From NCBI RefSeq assembly GCF_017963645.1, contig NZ_JAGMWN010000003.1:248001-312000 (forward strand): a stretch of DNA of 64,000 nucleotides, read 5' to 3'. This document shows, one piece after another, positions 45,650 to 55,443 of this stretch; within the stretch, counting starts at the first letter, position 1, and each line of letters opens with the position of its first letter. The translations under genes were made by a program, and so were the position numbers. The stretch is from Marivibrio halodurans (lineage in GTDB: Bacteria > Pseudomonadota > Alphaproteobacteria > UBA8366 > Aestuariispiraceae). A model generated the notes under the pieces. That model did not search any database and was not told the origin of the DNA. It saw nothing but the letters and a program-made list of their open reading frames with translations.

Positions 45650-46540
45650 TCACGAAGCGACCGAAGCCACCGATGCCACCGTCTCCTCCAACCATTGCGT
45701 GACGGCCTCGCCGCGCTTGGTGTGTCGGATATCCGGATGGCTCAGATGCCAGAGGTCCCGGACCACCGCCGGCTCGTCCCCCATGCGGATCAGGCGCGGG
45801 TCGCCGTCGCCCACGAAACGCGGCAGCAGCGACCGGCCGAGCCCGGCGGCCACCGCCTGCAACACCCCTTCCGCGTCGTTCACCAGGACGGGCGCCAGCA
45901 CCTCCCCCCCACCGGCGCCGCGCCCGCCGATACGGCGCCCGATGCGCCGCGCGATCCAGTGCGCCTGGGGCAGGTCCGCCGACGCCTCCTCATAGGTGAC
46001 CCAGGGCAGGCTCTCCGGCTCCACCGCCGAGGTGGGCGCATAGATGTGATAGCCGAGCTGCCCGATCCGCCGGCACAGTGTCGTGCCCGCGCTGCCCGGC
46101 CGGTCGAAGCGCAGCGCCATGTCGGCCTCGCGCCGGGAAAGGTTGGTGCGGTTCTCCGCCCCGAGAAGTTCGACGCGCAGATTGGGATAACGCGCGATCA
46201 AGGCCGGCACCGCCGGAATCAGCAGCCGCGTCACGTTCGTCGGCACGGAGGTGACGCGCACCGTCCCCTCGGCCCGGGCATCCAGGCCCATCAGCGCCTG
46301 CTGCGCGGCCAGCGCGGCGGCCTCCGCCCGCTCCGCCTCCTCCAGCAGGCGCTCCCCGCCATGGGTCGGCACCAACCGCCCCTCGATCCGATGGAATAGC
46401 CGCGCGCCCAGCGTCTCCTCCAACGCGGAGAGACGGCGCGAGACCGTGGTCTGATTGACGTCCAGGCGCCGCGCCGCCTCCGACAACGTGCCGCCCCGCG
46501 CGGCCGCCAAGGCGACGCGCATATCGTCCCAATTCATCAT
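45650..46540 (-). CDS. LysR-type regulator
   Basis: A 296-residue transcription factor. The N-terminal HTH runs MRVALAAARGGTLSEAARRL and VNQTTVSRRLSALEETLGARLF, then an effector domain. It starts at ATG 46540 or the adjacent ATG 46537. A palindrome overlapping the start (46539-46560) suggests autorepression. It is divergent from a TauE/SafE exporter, its likely second target. Confidence 0.9.
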   Translation of the reverse strand: MMNWDDMRVALAAARGGTLSEAARRLDVNQTTVSRRLSALEETLGARLFHRIEGRLVPTHGGERLLEEAERAEAAALAAQQALMGLDARAEGTVRVTSVPTNVTRLLIPAVPALIARYPNLRVELLGAENRTNLSRREADMALRFDRPGSAGTTLCRRIGQLGYHIYAPTSAVEPESLPWVTYEEASADLPQAHWIARRIGRRIGGRGAGGGEVLAPVLVNDAEGVLQAVAAGLGRSLLPRFVGDGDPRLIRMGDEPAVVRDLWHLSHPDIRHTKRGEAVTQWLEETVASVASVAS

Positions 46541-46560
46541 ATCTGCATTTTCGCAGATAT
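46539..46560. promoter_or_regulatory. Perfect palindrome at LysR start
   Basis: ATATCTGC-N6-GCAGATAT, overlapping the first base pairs of the LysR gene, in the divergent gap with the TauE/SafE gene. Probable LysR operator; binding not shown. Confidence 0.65.
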
Positions 46561-46650
46561 AGACGGCAATATCACTGATTTTCCATGATTTGATGCAGGT
46601 CTATATCCGATTCGAACCGATCGTTACCGCCATGCCCGAAAGATCGCGCC

Positions 46651-47427
46651 ATGCTCGACAGCTTCACGTCCCTCCCCGCCCTTGCCGAGGCGCTTCGCGC
46701 GACCGTCCTCGACCCGGTCTGGGGGCTGGCGGCGTTGACGGTTCTGGTCGCGGGCTTCGTGAAGGGGATGACGGGTTTCGGCACCGCCCTCGTCATGATG
46801 CCGGTGATCAGCGGCCTTTTCGGCCCGGCCGGCGCGGTCGCGGTGTTGCAGTTGGTGGACGGCCCGGCCTCCTGGACCATGGTGCCCCGCGCGCTCAAGC
46901 GGTGCGAGCGTAAGCAGGTCTTCCTGTTGGCCGGCGGGGCGGCGGTCGGCATGCCGCTCGGCATCGTGATCCTGAAAGTGACCGATCCGGATATCCTGCG
47001 CCATGCGATCGCGGTGACGGTGCTGCTGATGGCGGCGGGCCTCGCCTCCGGCTGGCGCTATCGCGGCCGGCCCAGCGCGGCGCTCTCCGCCGGCACGGGC
47101 GCGACGGCCGGGCTGCTCGGCGGGGCGACCGGCATCGGGGGGCCGCCGGTGGTGCTGTTCTGGCTCGGCTCCCAGGCGGAGGGCGCGGCGGTGCGCGCCA
47201 ATCTGACGGTCTATTTCGCGACCGGCACCCTGATGGGCCTTACCAGCCTGACGATCGCGGGGCTGATCACCGAGACGGCGATCCTGCGCGCGCTGACGCT
47301 GGCGCCGGTTTTCGCGCTCGGCCTCGTCGGCGGCAGCCGCGCTTTCGGCCTGCTGTCGGAAACCGCCTTCCGACGCGCGGCGCTGGCGCTCGTCGCCGGC
47401 TCGGGCATCACCGGATTGGCGATGTAG
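46651..47427 (+). CDS. TauE/SafE-family anion exporter
   Basis: A 258-residue inner-membrane protein with about eight membrane segments. Both TauE/SafE half-repeats carry the G-x-G loops: FVKGMTGFGTALVMMP and LLGGATGIGGPPVVLF. Members export sulfite, sulfoacetate or similar anions. Sulfite is released by the xsc reaction encoded 8 kb away, so a link is possible but not operonic. It is divergent from a LysR regulator. Confidence 0.88.
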   Translation: MLDSFTSLPALAEALRATVLDPVWGLAALTVLVAGFVKGMTGFGTALVMMPVISGLFGPAGAVAVLQLVDGPASWTMVPRALKRCERKQVFLLAGGAAVGMPLGIVILKVTDPDILRHAIAVTVLLMAAGLASGWRYRGRPSAALSAGTGATAGLLGGATGIGGPPVVLFWLGSQAEGAAVRANLTVYFATGTLMGLTSLTIAGLITETAILRALTLAPVFALGLVGGSRAFGLLSETAFRRAALALVAGSGITGLAM

Positions 47428-47469
47428 GGGCCGGGCGCCACAAGTTCGCATGGACGCCCCTCGCTTGCA

Positions 47470-47498
47470 TTGACAGCGCACCGACGCCCCGCTACATC
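47470..47498 (+). promoter_or_regulatory. Probable promoter of tRNA-Ser
   Basis: TTGACA (47470-47475), a 17-bp spacer and TACATC (47493-47498). The predicted start, near 47505, is about 44 bp before the tRNA. Confidence 0.55.
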
Positions 47499-47548
47499 AC
47501 CGTCCGCATCGCTCGGGACCGTCGGTCCCATGGACGCCGGTGCCCTGC

Positions 47549-47637
47549 GGAGGGATGGCAGAGCGGTAATGCAGCGGATTGCTAATCCGTCAACCGGTTA
47601 AACGGTTGCGGGGGTTCGAGTCCCCCTCCCTCCGCCA
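47549..47637 (+). tRNA. tRNA-Ser (anticodon GCU)
   Basis: An 89-nt tRNA with encoded CCA (47635-47637). The acceptor stem GGAGGGA pairs with TCCCTCC. The anticodon GCT is at 47581-47583 in loop TTGCTAA, flanked by GCGGA/TCCGT. The long variable arm (CAACCGGTTAAACGGTTG region) is typical of serine tRNAs. The T arm contains GGTTCGAGTCC. It reads AGC and AGU codons. Confidence 0.98.
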
Positions 47638-47685
47638 TTTTCCAAATCCTGCGACACGGCGTTCGCTTCGTGCCGCGCCGCTTTC

Positions 47686-48156
47686 CTACTCGCCCACGAA
47701 TGCAAGCAGCCGCCCGCAGACCAGCGCGCCGAGCCAGCATGTCAGCGAGAGCGCGCCGTGCAGCCTGAGCCGCCCCGCGCCGGCGCCGGCGAGGTCGGCC
47801 CCGGCCGCGCGGTGGAGCAGCAGAGCGGCGCTGGCGCCGGAGAGGATCAGGAGCACCTTGACCTGCAGAAGGGGAAGGGCCGCGTACTCGCTGGCCCGGG
47901 TGGCGAAGAGGAGCGCGCCGCTGGCCGCCGCGATCAGCAATCCGACCGCCGCCGTCGGGCGCAGAACGCGGGCCAGCGGCGCCAGCGGTACGCGGCGCCA
48001 CAGCCCCATCAGCCGTAAATCCAACGGCAAGATGGCACCGACGAGCAGTGCGATGCCCAGCACATGGGCCGTGTTGACCGCTGCATAGCCCCAGCGCGAG
48101 AAGCGCAGCCCCTGGGCCAGCGCATTTCCCTCCAACGCGGCGAGCAGCGCCTCCAT
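47686..48156 (-). CDS. DUF6644-like inner-membrane protein
   Basis: A 156-residue protein with four predicted membrane segments. The first motif, an EGNALAQGLRFSRWGYAAVNTAHVLG segment split around W22, and LPLDLRLMGLWRRVPL match my memory of the DUF6644 family. It is encoded 51 bp after a DUF6152 protein on the same strand; these families recur together. The role is unknown; conserved His could bind copper or heme. Confidence 0.72.
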   Translation of the reverse strand: MEALLAALEGNALAQGLRFSRWGYAAVNTAHVLGIALLVGAILPLDLRLMGLWRRVPLAPLARVLRPTAAVGLLIAAASGALLFATRASEYAALPLLQVKVLLILSGASAALLLHRAAGADLAGAGAGRLRLHGALSLTCWLGALVCGRLLAFVGE

Positions 48157-48207
48157 GGCCCGCGCCTCCCTAGAGCATGATAGCGGTCCTTAACTGCGCC
48201 CGCGCGC

Positions 48208-48624
48208 TCAATCGCGTCCCGGATAAAGGATATATTCGGTATCGCCGAGATAGAACCGCTCCGCCTTCAAGCGCTTCTCTGCCCCGTCCGAGGCGGGCTC
48301 GCCGATCGCGCGGATCTCGACGCCGGGCGCCAGATCGCCCTCCTTCACGCCCGCGCGCTCGTTGCGCCAGGGTTGGCCGACCTCGACCGTCCAGCGCTCT
48401 CCCTCGACATCGACGACGAGGATTCCGTGGGGGTTGCCGAGGCGGGTCTCCACGATCTCGCCGGTCAGTTCGATATTGCCGCCGGTCGTCCAGGCCCAGC
48501 CGTGATGCGCCACCGCCGGCGAGGGTCCGAACGCCACGGCCGAAACCAGCGCGACGGCCCCGAACAGGGCCATGCCGATCGATTGCCGACGGGTGAAGCT
48601 ATATCGGTTCCATCCGCGTGCCAT
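48208..48624 (-). CDS. DUF6152 exported protein
   Basis: A 138-residue exported protein. The signal peptide has an RR pair (TRRQSIGMALFGAVALV) and is cleaved near SPAVAHH. The mature part keeps the family HHGWAW, NPHGILVV and WTVEVGQPWRNE segments, with two adjacent N-terminal His after cleavage, which could bind a metal. It precedes the DUF6644-like membrane gene. No function is established. Confidence 0.8.
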   Translation of the reverse strand: MARGWNRYSFTRRQSIGMALFGAVALVSAVAFGPSPAVAHHGWAWTTGGNIELTGEIVETRLGNPHGILVVDVEGERWTVEVGQPWRNERAGVKEGDLAPGVEIRAIGEPASDGAEKRLKAERFYLGDTEYILYPGRD

Positions 48625-48690
48625 GGCATCCTCCTTGGTCTCGCGCGTTGATTGCTCGGATCCTGCCGATTGATTTAGGCAGGAATAGGG

Positions 48691-49965
48691 TCAACGCCAA
48701 GCCTGCAGAACACGCGCGGCGCCGGATGCGTCGATCCGGTCGAAATAGGTGATGGTCTTGCGGAAGGCCGGGGTGCGCGCCGCCTCCGCCGGGTTGTCCT
48801 GATCCATGACCCGGGCCAGGACCTCGCCGAAGCCTTGCTTATCCATGCCGCCGGCCTTGCAGGCGATGGCCAGCGCCTCGGGGCCCGCGCGGTTCAGGAT
48901 GCGGTCGACACCGGAGCGGCTCAGCTTCGCGAACTCGCCGAAGAGGGATTCGAACTCCTCGTACCGCCCCTCGACCAACGCCTTCACCAGCAGGCGCGGA
49001 TGCGGGCGGTGACCGCCCAGATCGCTCGGCATCGCGCGCAGATCGGCCAGATCGTCCGGATCGGCGGACGGGGTGGCGCTTTCCGTCACATCCTCGCGCC
49101 GGAAGCCGGTCGCCTCCCGCGCGGCGAAGCGCTCATTGGCCTCGTCCAAGGCGGCGCGCAAGCTGTCCTTCTCCGCGCCGCCGCCGGTCGCCTCAAGCTC
49201 CTTCAGGCGGGTCTCGATCGCCTCCTTCAAGCGCGGGCCGACGACACCGTAGAGGCGGCGCGCGACGCGCATCGACAGATCCTTGCGCCCGGCGAGCGGT
49301 CCATGCAGCGCCGGACGGTCCGCCGCGCCCTCCGCGATGCGGATCATCACCTCCTCGTCGACCTCGGCGCCGGGATTGCTCAACATCGCGACCAAAACGG
49401 TCTCGTTGTCCCGGCGCGCCAGCGCCTCCGTCAAGGAACCGGAGAGGCTGCGCCGCCGCGTGACCGCGAGTTGATGGCCCTCCCCCTCGCCCAACACGAT
49501 GGGGACGAGATCCTCGTCCTCCAGCACGAGGGAGCGGGCCAGCACCGGCTCCGCCACCTCGATCGCATCGCGGGCGAGGCGAATCAGCAGGTCCCTGGGC
49601 GCGTCCTCCCGATCCGCCACATGATCGGCCAGGGAAGCACGGACATTCGTCTGCACCGTCTCCAACAGCGTGTCGAAGATCTCATAGACCAGGGCACGCT
49701 CGCTCTCGCTCAGGGTGACGCCGGATTTCAGGCAAAGCTCGTTCAGCCCCTGGACCAGGAGCCCCCGCGCCTCCGGCGAACGCTCGCGCGCGGCGGCGAC
49801 AAGCGCATGGGCCGCCCCGCCCTCGCGCAACGCCGCCTTCGCGGCCGCGGCCTTGCGCGCGAGTTCGAACGGATCGCGCGCGTCCGCGGGCCGGTCGCTC
49901 CGCGCCCGGTCGTCGGCGGCCAGCGCCGCGTTCAGGAATTCATTCGGATCGAAATCGTCACTCAT
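48691..49965 (-). CDS. DUF2336-domain protein
   Basis: A 424-residue cytoplasmic helical protein; the start MSDDFDPNEFLNAAL was chosen over two ATGs within 35 bp upstream. HEAT-like helical pairs and RRSLSGSLTEALARRDNETVLVAMLSNPGAEV-type segments fit DUF2336, a family common in alphaproteobacteria. The N-terminus is acidic and the C-terminus Arg-rich. The role is unknown. It is not in an obvious operon. Confidence 0.78.
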   Translation of the reverse strand: MSDDFDPNEFLNAALAADDRARSDRPADARDPFELARKAAAAKAALREGGAAHALVAAARERSPEARGLLVQGLNELCLKSGVTLSESERALVYEIFDTLLETVQTNVRASLADHVADREDAPRDLLIRLARDAIEVAEPVLARSLVLEDEDLVPIVLGEGEGHQLAVTRRRSLSGSLTEALARRDNETVLVAMLSNPGAEVDEEVMIRIAEGAADRPALHGPLAGRKDLSMRVARRLYGVVGPRLKEAIETRLKELEATGGGAEKDSLRAALDEANERFAAREATGFRREDVTESATPSADPDDLADLRAMPSDLGGHRPHPRLLVKALVEGRYEEFESLFGEFAKLSRSGVDRILNRAGPEALAIACKAGGMDKQGFGEVLARVMDQDNPAEAARTPAFRKTITYFDRIDASGAARVLQAWR

Positions 49966-50090
49966 CGCCCTGCCGGCCATCGCCGTCAGATCGCCCACCC
50001 ATCGTGCCGATCCCTATCAAACTATGAAGACGGGGGCGATGCAGCAAGTTTCGTGGATTATGCCCCCGCGTTACCGTGCCCCCCTTGCCC

Positions 50091-50864
50091 TCACCGCGCC
50101 TCCGTATGCCCGTCCACCGGGATCGCCTGGCCGGTGATACGGGCGCCGCCGGGACCGGCAAGGAACAGAACGGTCTCCGCCAGATCGTCGGCCGTCACCC
50201 ATTGGCGTAGGCTGTTGCCCTGGACATAGCCGTCGCGGACGCCGCTTTCGGGCACGCCGCGCGCGCGGGCCTCGGCGGCGATGACACGGTCCATGCGATC
50301 GCCCTCGACGATACCGGGGCAGAGGGCGTTGACCCGGATTCCATCCACCCCGACCTCGGCGGCCAGTGCCTTGGTCATGCCGATGATCCCGAACTTGGCC
50401 GTGCAATAGGCCGTGCGATGCGCATAGCCGGCCAGCCCCGCGTTGGAGGAGAAGGTCACGATCGTCCCCCCACCCGCGCGCCGCAGACGCGGCACCGCCG
50501 CCCGGGCGCAGAGATAGCCGCCGATCAGGCTAACATCCAGGCAGGCGCGCCACGCGGCGGCCGCCGTCTCCTCGATCGGGCCGATGGGCCCGGCCGTCCC
50601 GGCGCAGGCGACCAGGATATCCAAGCCGCCGCCGAAGACCGTATCCGCCTCGGCGAAGAGGCGCTCCACCGCCGCCTCGTCGGAGACGTCGCAGACCATG
50701 CGGCCGATCCCCTCCGGCAGGCTCGCCAACCCATCCCCATCCACGTCGCAGGCAAGGACATGCGCCCCGTCCTCCGCCAACCGCTCCGCGATGCGGCGGC
50801 CGATCCCACCGCCCCCGGCGGTCACCAGGGCGCGCTTTCCCGTTATCTCCCGGGTCATGGTCAT
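50091..50864 (-). CDS. SDR-family oxidoreductase
   Basis: A 257-residue NAD(P)-dependent short-chain dehydrogenase. The cofactor loop is TAGGGGIGRRIAERL at about 15-29. The catalytic YCTAK has S in TFSSNAGL. The C-terminus is ITGQAIPVDGH. It starts with GAGAAAG upstream and lies 24 bp after the M81 peptidase gene, so the two are probably an operon. The substrate is unknown. Confidence 0.88.
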   Translation of the reverse strand: MTMTREITGKRALVTAGGGGIGRRIAERLAEDGAHVLACDVDGDGLASLPEGIGRMVCDVSDEAAVERLFAEADTVFGGGLDILVACAGTAGPIGPIEETAAAAWRACLDVSLIGGYLCARAAVPRLRRAGGGTIVTFSSNAGLAGYAHRTAYCTAKFGIIGMTKALAAEVGVDGIRVNALCPGIVEGDRMDRVIAAEARARGVPESGVRDGYVQGNSLRQWVTADDLAETVLFLAGPGGARITGQAIPVDGHTEAR

Positions 50865-50888
50865 TATGTCATCTTTCTCGAATGGCGG

Positions 50889-52391
50889 TCAGAGATCGGG
50901 ACGGCGGCGCACGCCGTCGCGGATATGCTTGTAGTCCAGCGTCGCCGGATCGGCGATCACCGGGCCGGGCGCGGCGGCGGTGAGCACGGCGCTCGCGATC
51001 GGCTGGAAATCGGCGCGGAAATGAACGGAACTCTTGAGCACCAGGATCGGCTGGTCCGCCGGCTCCAGTCCGAGATGGCGCAGCATCGACTGGTCCCCCG
51101 CCTGTTCCGAGCGGCTGGCCAGCACGACGCGCACGCCCGCCACCTCGATCAATGCCATGGGGCCGAGTTCCATGCGCGCGCCGCCCCACATCGGCCCGGT
51201 CGCGGTGAACCGCCCATCGCCGAGGGAGACCACGCGCCCCGCCGCCTCCACCGGACGATCGCCGGGGAAATGCCGCCCGCCCAGCGCGAAGGGCGCGTCG
51301 CCCCCCACCCCGGTCGCGTGCGCCAGCGCCGCGCTTTCCGGGTCGATCAACATGGCGAGCACCGCGCCCTGCGCCCCGGCGTCGAGCAGTGCGCGCAGCA
51401 TCCCCGTCGTGTCCCCCGGCCCGCCGCCGCCGGGATTGTCCTGGGTATCGGCGATGACGACGGGCTTTCGCGCGCCGTCCGCCACGATCTCCATCGCGCG
51501 GCGCACGGCGGCATCGGGGGGATAGATCGGCTCCCCGAACTCCGGCTTGGCGGCGATCATCGCGTCCGCCAGGGCGTCGGCGGCCGCGTCGGCCGTGCGT
51601 TGGTCCTCCGCATAGGCCAGGATGGCGGGGCCCACCTCGCGGATGTCGGCCTGGGGAAATCCGCAGGCGATGGCGAGCGCGCGCAGGCCCGGATCGCGGT
51701 CCAGCATCCCCGGCAGGGTTTTGCCGTAGAGCCGGTCCATCGGCGCCAGTTCCGTGCAGCCCCAATTGAGCGGAATGAGGAAATCGAGCTTGCGCAGGCT
51801 CTTGGCCGGCCGGCGATGGGTTCGCGCGATTTCCAGGAGATGCAGCGCGGTTCGCGCCCCCGTCTCCCCCATATCGACATGCGGATAAGTGCGGTAGATA
51901 TCGATCAGATCGGCATGCGCGACCATCGCCTCCGTCACATTGGCATGGAGGTCGAGGCTGACGGCGATGGGAACATCCGGCCCCAGCAGATCGCGGAAAC
52001 GACGCAGCAACTCGCCCTCTCCATCCTCCAGATGCTCCGTCACCATGGCGCCGTGCAGGTCGAGATAGAGGCCGTCGACCGGCCCCTCCGCCGCGATCGC
52101 GCGCTCCAGCCCCTCGACCAGCGCGGTCGCGATGCGCTCATAGGCGTTCTCGGTCACATGCGCGCTCGGCGTCGCCGCGGCCCAGGATAGCGGGACGAGT
52201 TCAGCGCCCGCCCCGGTCAGGGCCGTGACCGCGCCGGTGATCGGGATATGCACCCCGTCCACCGCCTCCAGCATGGCGGGTCCATGCGCCAGGGCGGGCC
52301 AGCCGCCGGCGCGGGCGAAACTCTCGAAATCCGCCTTGACCGGGGCGAAGGTATTCGTCTCGTGCTGAAAGCCGCCGACGGCGATACGCAT
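50889..52391 (-). CDS. M81-family metallopeptidase (MlrC-like)
   Basis: A 500-residue protein starting MRIAVGGFQHETNTF, the normal MlrC start; upstream in-frame sequence is not coding-like. Probable metal ligands: HETNTF near 10, SLDLHANVTEAM with an acidic pair, and YPHVDMGETG. A conserved IADTQDNPGGGGPGDTT lies in the C-terminal half. MlrC cleaves linearised microcystin; most homologues act on unknown peptides or amides. Encoded in an operon with an SDR and divergent from a GNAT acetyltransferase. Confidence 0.9.
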   Translation of the reverse strand: MRIAVGGFQHETNTFAPVKADFESFARAGGWPALAHGPAMLEAVDGVHIPITGAVTALTGAGAELVPLSWAAATPSAHVTENAYERIATALVEGLERAIAAEGPVDGLYLDLHGAMVTEHLEDGEGELLRRFRDLLGPDVPIAVSLDLHANVTEAMVAHADLIDIYRTYPHVDMGETGARTALHLLEIARTHRRPAKSLRKLDFLIPLNWGCTELAPMDRLYGKTLPGMLDRDPGLRALAIACGFPQADIREVGPAILAYAEDQRTADAAADALADAMIAAKPEFGEPIYPPDAAVRRAMEIVADGARKPVVIADTQDNPGGGGPGDTTGMLRALLDAGAQGAVLAMLIDPESAALAHATGVGGDAPFALGGRHFPGDRPVEAAGRVVSLGDGRFTATGPMWGGARMELGPMALIEVAGVRVVLASRSEQAGDQSMLRHLGLEPADQPILVLKSSVHFRADFQPIASAVLTAAAPGPVIADPATLDYKHIRDGVRRRPDL

Positions 52392-52460
52392 CGCGAAGCC
52401 TCTCCTTGCAAATCCACGGACACGATGCTGACTATGGCGTCCGGCCCCGACCCAATGCAA

Positions 52461-52994
52461 ATGGCAGTTATGATCCTGCGCCCGGCCAAACCAGACGATC
52501 TGCCCCTGCTGCGCGCCTGGGACAATGCCCCGCATGTGATCGCCGCCTTCGGGGCGGCCGACCGCTTCGACTGGCACGCCCTGATGGCGGAGCCGCGTAC
52601 GACCCGGGAACTCCTGATCGGCGAGGCGTCGGGCCGCCCCATCGGGGCCGCGATCCTGGCCGATCCGATGCGGACCGATCCGGAACGCTGGCACGCGCAC
52701 GGGGCCGGGCGGCGGCTGGTCGATCTCTGGGTCGGTCCGGAGGCGGATCTGGGCCAAGGCTTCGGGCGCGGCATGATGCGGCTGGCGCTGGCGCGCGCCT
52801 TCGCCTTGGGACGCGTGCGCGCCGTGATCGGCGCACCGCTTGCCCGGAATATCCGCGCGCGCGGGTTCCTCTATGACCTGGGATTCGGCGAATTCGGCCG
52901 CCTGCCCGACCGGGAGGGGGTGCGCATCCTCTACGAGATGCCGCGCGCCCGATGGGCCCGGCGCCGATTAAAGGGCACGGGGGCGAAGACTTAG
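52461..52994 (+). CDS. GNAT-family N-acetyltransferase
   Basis: A 177-residue acetyltransferase. Starts at 52455, 52461 and 52470 are all in frame and without a good ribosome site. RPAKPDDLPLLRAWD opens the fold; the acetyl-CoA loop lies at GPEADLGQGFGRGMM. The layout resembles aminoglycoside 6'-acetyltransferase-like GNATs, but a resistance role is not implied. It overlaps the end of the convergent SDR gene by 4 bp. Confidence 0.8.
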   Translation: MAVMILRPAKPDDLPLLRAWDNAPHVIAAFGAADRFDWHALMAEPRTTRELLIGEASGRPIGAAILADPMRTDPERWHAHGAGRRLVDLWVGPEADLGQGFGRGMMRLALARAFALGRVRAVIGAPLARNIRARGFLYDLGFGEFGRLPDREGVRILYEMPRARWARRRLKGTGAKT

Positions 52995-53758
52995 GCCAGA
53001 CCGGCCGCGCGCTTGCCCTCCTCCGTGCGCAGCGAGAAATCGCCGCCCGCATGGGCCGCGCCCGCCGGTCCGCAGAGATGGAGGATACCGCGCGCCGCGG
53101 CCTCCGGCGGGATATGGATATCGGGGTCGAGTTGACTGACCGGATTGATGCCGGACGCCTTGATCGCGACCTGCATTTCCGTGCGCACCGTCCCGGGGCT
53201 GAGACCGACCACGGTAACGCCCTTCTCCGCGACCTCCAGATGGGCGGACCGGGTCAGCATCAGAACCGCCGCCTTGCCCGCGCAGTAATGGCTCCACCCT
53301 TCCAGCGGGCTGGTCGCGGCGCCGGAACTGACATTGACGATCGTCCCCGCCCCGCGCGCGATCATACCCGGCAGCACCGCGCGGATACCATGATAGACAC
53401 CCTTCACATTGATATCAATGGCGGCGCCCCACCCTGCCGGATCGCTTTCCGACAGGGGAGCGATGGGCTCGATCACCCCGGCATTGTTGATCAGGATGTC
53501 GGGGGCGCCGAACAGAGCCTCCGTCGCGGCGACCGCCGAGTCGACCGCCGCCCAATCGGCGACGTCGCAGGCACGGGCCAGCGCCGTGCCGCCGGCCGCG
53601 TCGATCTCCTCCGCGATGCGTTCGATCTCCTCCGTCCGACGCGCCAGCAGGACGACCGAGGCCCCGCGTTCGGCCAGAAGGCGCGCCGTCGCCTCGCCGA
53701 TCCCGCGGCTGGCGCCGGTAACGATCGCCACCTTGCCGGAAAACTCTCCTTCGTTCAT
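52991..53758 (-). CDS. SDR-family oxidoreductase
   Basis: A 255-residue short-chain dehydrogenase starting MNEGEFSGKVAIVTGASRGIGEAT, with AAGGAGA upstream. The cofactor loop is TGASRGIGEA. The catalytic Ser lies in VSSGAAT, with a YCAGK tyrosine-lysine pair. It is similar in fold but not close in sequence to the SDR at 50 kb. The substrate is unknown. Divergent from trmFO. Confidence 0.9.
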   Translation of the reverse strand: MNEGEFSGKVAIVTGASRGIGEATARLLAERGASVVLLARRTEEIERIAEEIDAAGGTALARACDVADWAAVDSAVAATEALFGAPDILINNAGVIEPIAPLSESDPAGWGAAIDINVKGVYHGIRAVLPGMIARGAGTIVNVSSGAATSPLEGWSHYCAGKAAVLMLTRSAHLEVAEKGVTVVGLSPGTVRTEMQVAIKASGINPVSQLDPDIHIPPEAAARGILHLCGPAGAAHAGGDFSLRTEEGKRAAGLA

Positions 53759-53924
53759 GGCCCGTCTCCTTGCCTATCCGTCGCGGCCTGTCCTTGGAAA
53801 GCCCCCCTCGCGCGGGATCACCATAGGCGGTACGACGGTACGTGGAAACCGCCGGCCATTGCAAATCGCCCGGCACGACGATATCTCCCGCGAAACGGAC
53901 GCTGAAGAAGGTTAGGATTGGGCG

Positions 53925-55292
53925 ATGAGCGAACGGACGATCCATATCGTCGGCGGCGGGCTCGCCGGCTCCGAGGCCGCCTGGCAGGCGGCCGGAATGG
54001 GCGCGCATGTGGTGCTGCACGAAATGCGGCCCGTGCGCCGCACGGACGCGCATCACACGGACCGGCTGGCGGAGTTGGTCTGCTCCAACTCCTTCCGCTC
54101 CGACGACGCGGAATACAACGCCGTCGGCCTGCTGCACGAGGAAATGCGCCGCGCGGACTCCCTGATCCTGGCCTGCGGCGATCGGGCGAAGGTGCCGGCC
54201 GGCGGCGCGCTGGCCGTCGACCGGGACGATTTCGCGGAACGCGTCTCCGCCGCGATCGAGGGGCACCCCAATATCGAGATCCGCCGGGAGGAAGTATCCG
54301 GCCTGCCACCGGCCGATTGGGAAAGCGTGATCGTGGCCACCGGCCCCCTCACCTCGCCCGGGCTGAGCAAGGCGGTGCTGGAGTTGACGGGGGAGACGCA
54401 ACTCGCCTTCTTCGATGCGATCGCCCCCATCATCTATCATGAGAGTATCGATTTCTCGCGCGCCTGGCGGCAATCCCGCTACGACAAGGGCGACGGCACG
54501 GACTATATCAACTGCGCCATGGACAAGGCGCAGTACGAGGCCTTCATCCAGGCCCTGATCGACGGCGACAAGACCGAATTCAAGGAATGGGAGAAGGACA
54601 CCCCCTATTTCGAAGGGTGCTTGCCGATCGAGGTGATGGCCGAGCGCGGTGTCGAGACCCTGCGCTTCGGGCCGATGAAACCGGTCGGCCTGACCGACCC
54701 GCATACGGACAAGCGCCCCCATGCGGTCGTGCAGCTTCGCCAGGATAACAAGCTGGGGACGCTCTATAACCTCGTCGGTTTCCAGACCAAGCTGAAATAC
54801 GGTGCCCAGAAGGACATCTTCCGCATGATCCCGGGGCTACAGGAGGCGGAGTTCGCGCGCCTCGGCGGCATTCACCGCAATACCTTCCTCAACAGCCCGC
54901 GCCTGCTCGACGACCGGCTGCGTCTGAAGGCCGATCCGCGCCTGCGCTTCGCGGGCCAGGTGACGGGCGTGGAAGGCTATATCGAAAGCGCGGCGATCGG
55001 GCTGATCGCGGGACGCTACGCGGCGGCGGAGCGGCTCGGCCTCGACCAGCCGGCCCCGCCCGAGGAGACAGCGCTAGGCGCCCTGATCGCCCACATCACG
55101 ACCGGCGCCGACGCGGAGACGTTTCAGCCGATGAACGTCAATTTCGGCCTCTTCCCGCCGCTGGCCGAGGAGATCGGCGTCACCGACAAGAAGAAGCGCC
55201 CGCGCGGCCGCGATCGCAAGCTGCTGTTGAGCCGGCGCGCGCTGACGGCCGTCGACCGGTGGCTCGGCCGCCCCGCGGCGGCGGCGGAGTAA
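53925..55292 (+). CDS. trmFO: TrmFO folate-dependent tRNA uracil-54 methyltransferase
   Basis: A 455-residue FAD protein that makes ribothymidine at tRNA position 54 from methylene-THF. The FAD loop is [14 protein letters not shown] at 6-19. The family [11 protein letters not shown], the [14 protein letters not shown] segment and the [11 protein letters not shown] motif carry the conserved cysteine and active-site residues. Length matches the family (about 450). It is followed by a strong inverted repeat between it and xsc. Confidence 0.96.
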   Translation: MSERTIHIVGGGLAGSEAAWQAAGMGAHVVLHEMRPVRRTDAHHTDRLAELVCSNSFRSDDAEYNAVGLLHEEMRRADSLILACGDRAKVPAGGALAVDRDDFAERVSAAIEGHPNIEIRREEVSGLPPADWESVIVATGPLTSPGLSKAVLELTGETQLAFFDAIAPIIYHESIDFSRAWRQSRYDKGDGTDYINCAMDKAQYEAFIQALIDGDKTEFKEWEKDTPYFEGCLPIEVMAERGVETLRFGPMKPVGLTDPHTDKRPHAVVQLRQDNKLGTLYNLVGFQTKLKYGAQKDIFRMIPGLQEAEFARLGGIHRNTFLNSPRLLDDRLRLKADPRLRFAGQVTGVEGYIESAAIGLIAGRYAAAERLGLDQPAPPEETALGALIAHITTGADAETFQPMNVNFGLFPPLAEEIGVTDKKKRPRGRDRKLLLSRRALTAVDRWLGRPAAAAE

Positions 55293-55342
55293 CGGGCGGA
55301 GTAACGCGCCGCCCGGACCATCGCCCGGGCACATATGCGAAA

Positions 55343-55384
55343 GCCGGTCTCCGTGCCGCCATAGTGAGCGGCACGGAGACCGGC
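55343..55384. terminator. 17-bp inverted repeat between trmFO and xsc
   Basis: Perfect 17-bp arms (55343-55359 and 55368-55384) with an 8-nt loop, in a convergent gap. There is no T-run on the plus strand; the minus strand has only TTTCGC. Likely a bidirectional, weak or Rho-assisted terminator. Confidence 0.65.
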
Positions 55385-55443
55385 CATCGCCGGGAAATGA
55401 ATAGATACCAACCGTCCGGCCAGACAGGCGCCGGATGGACCGC

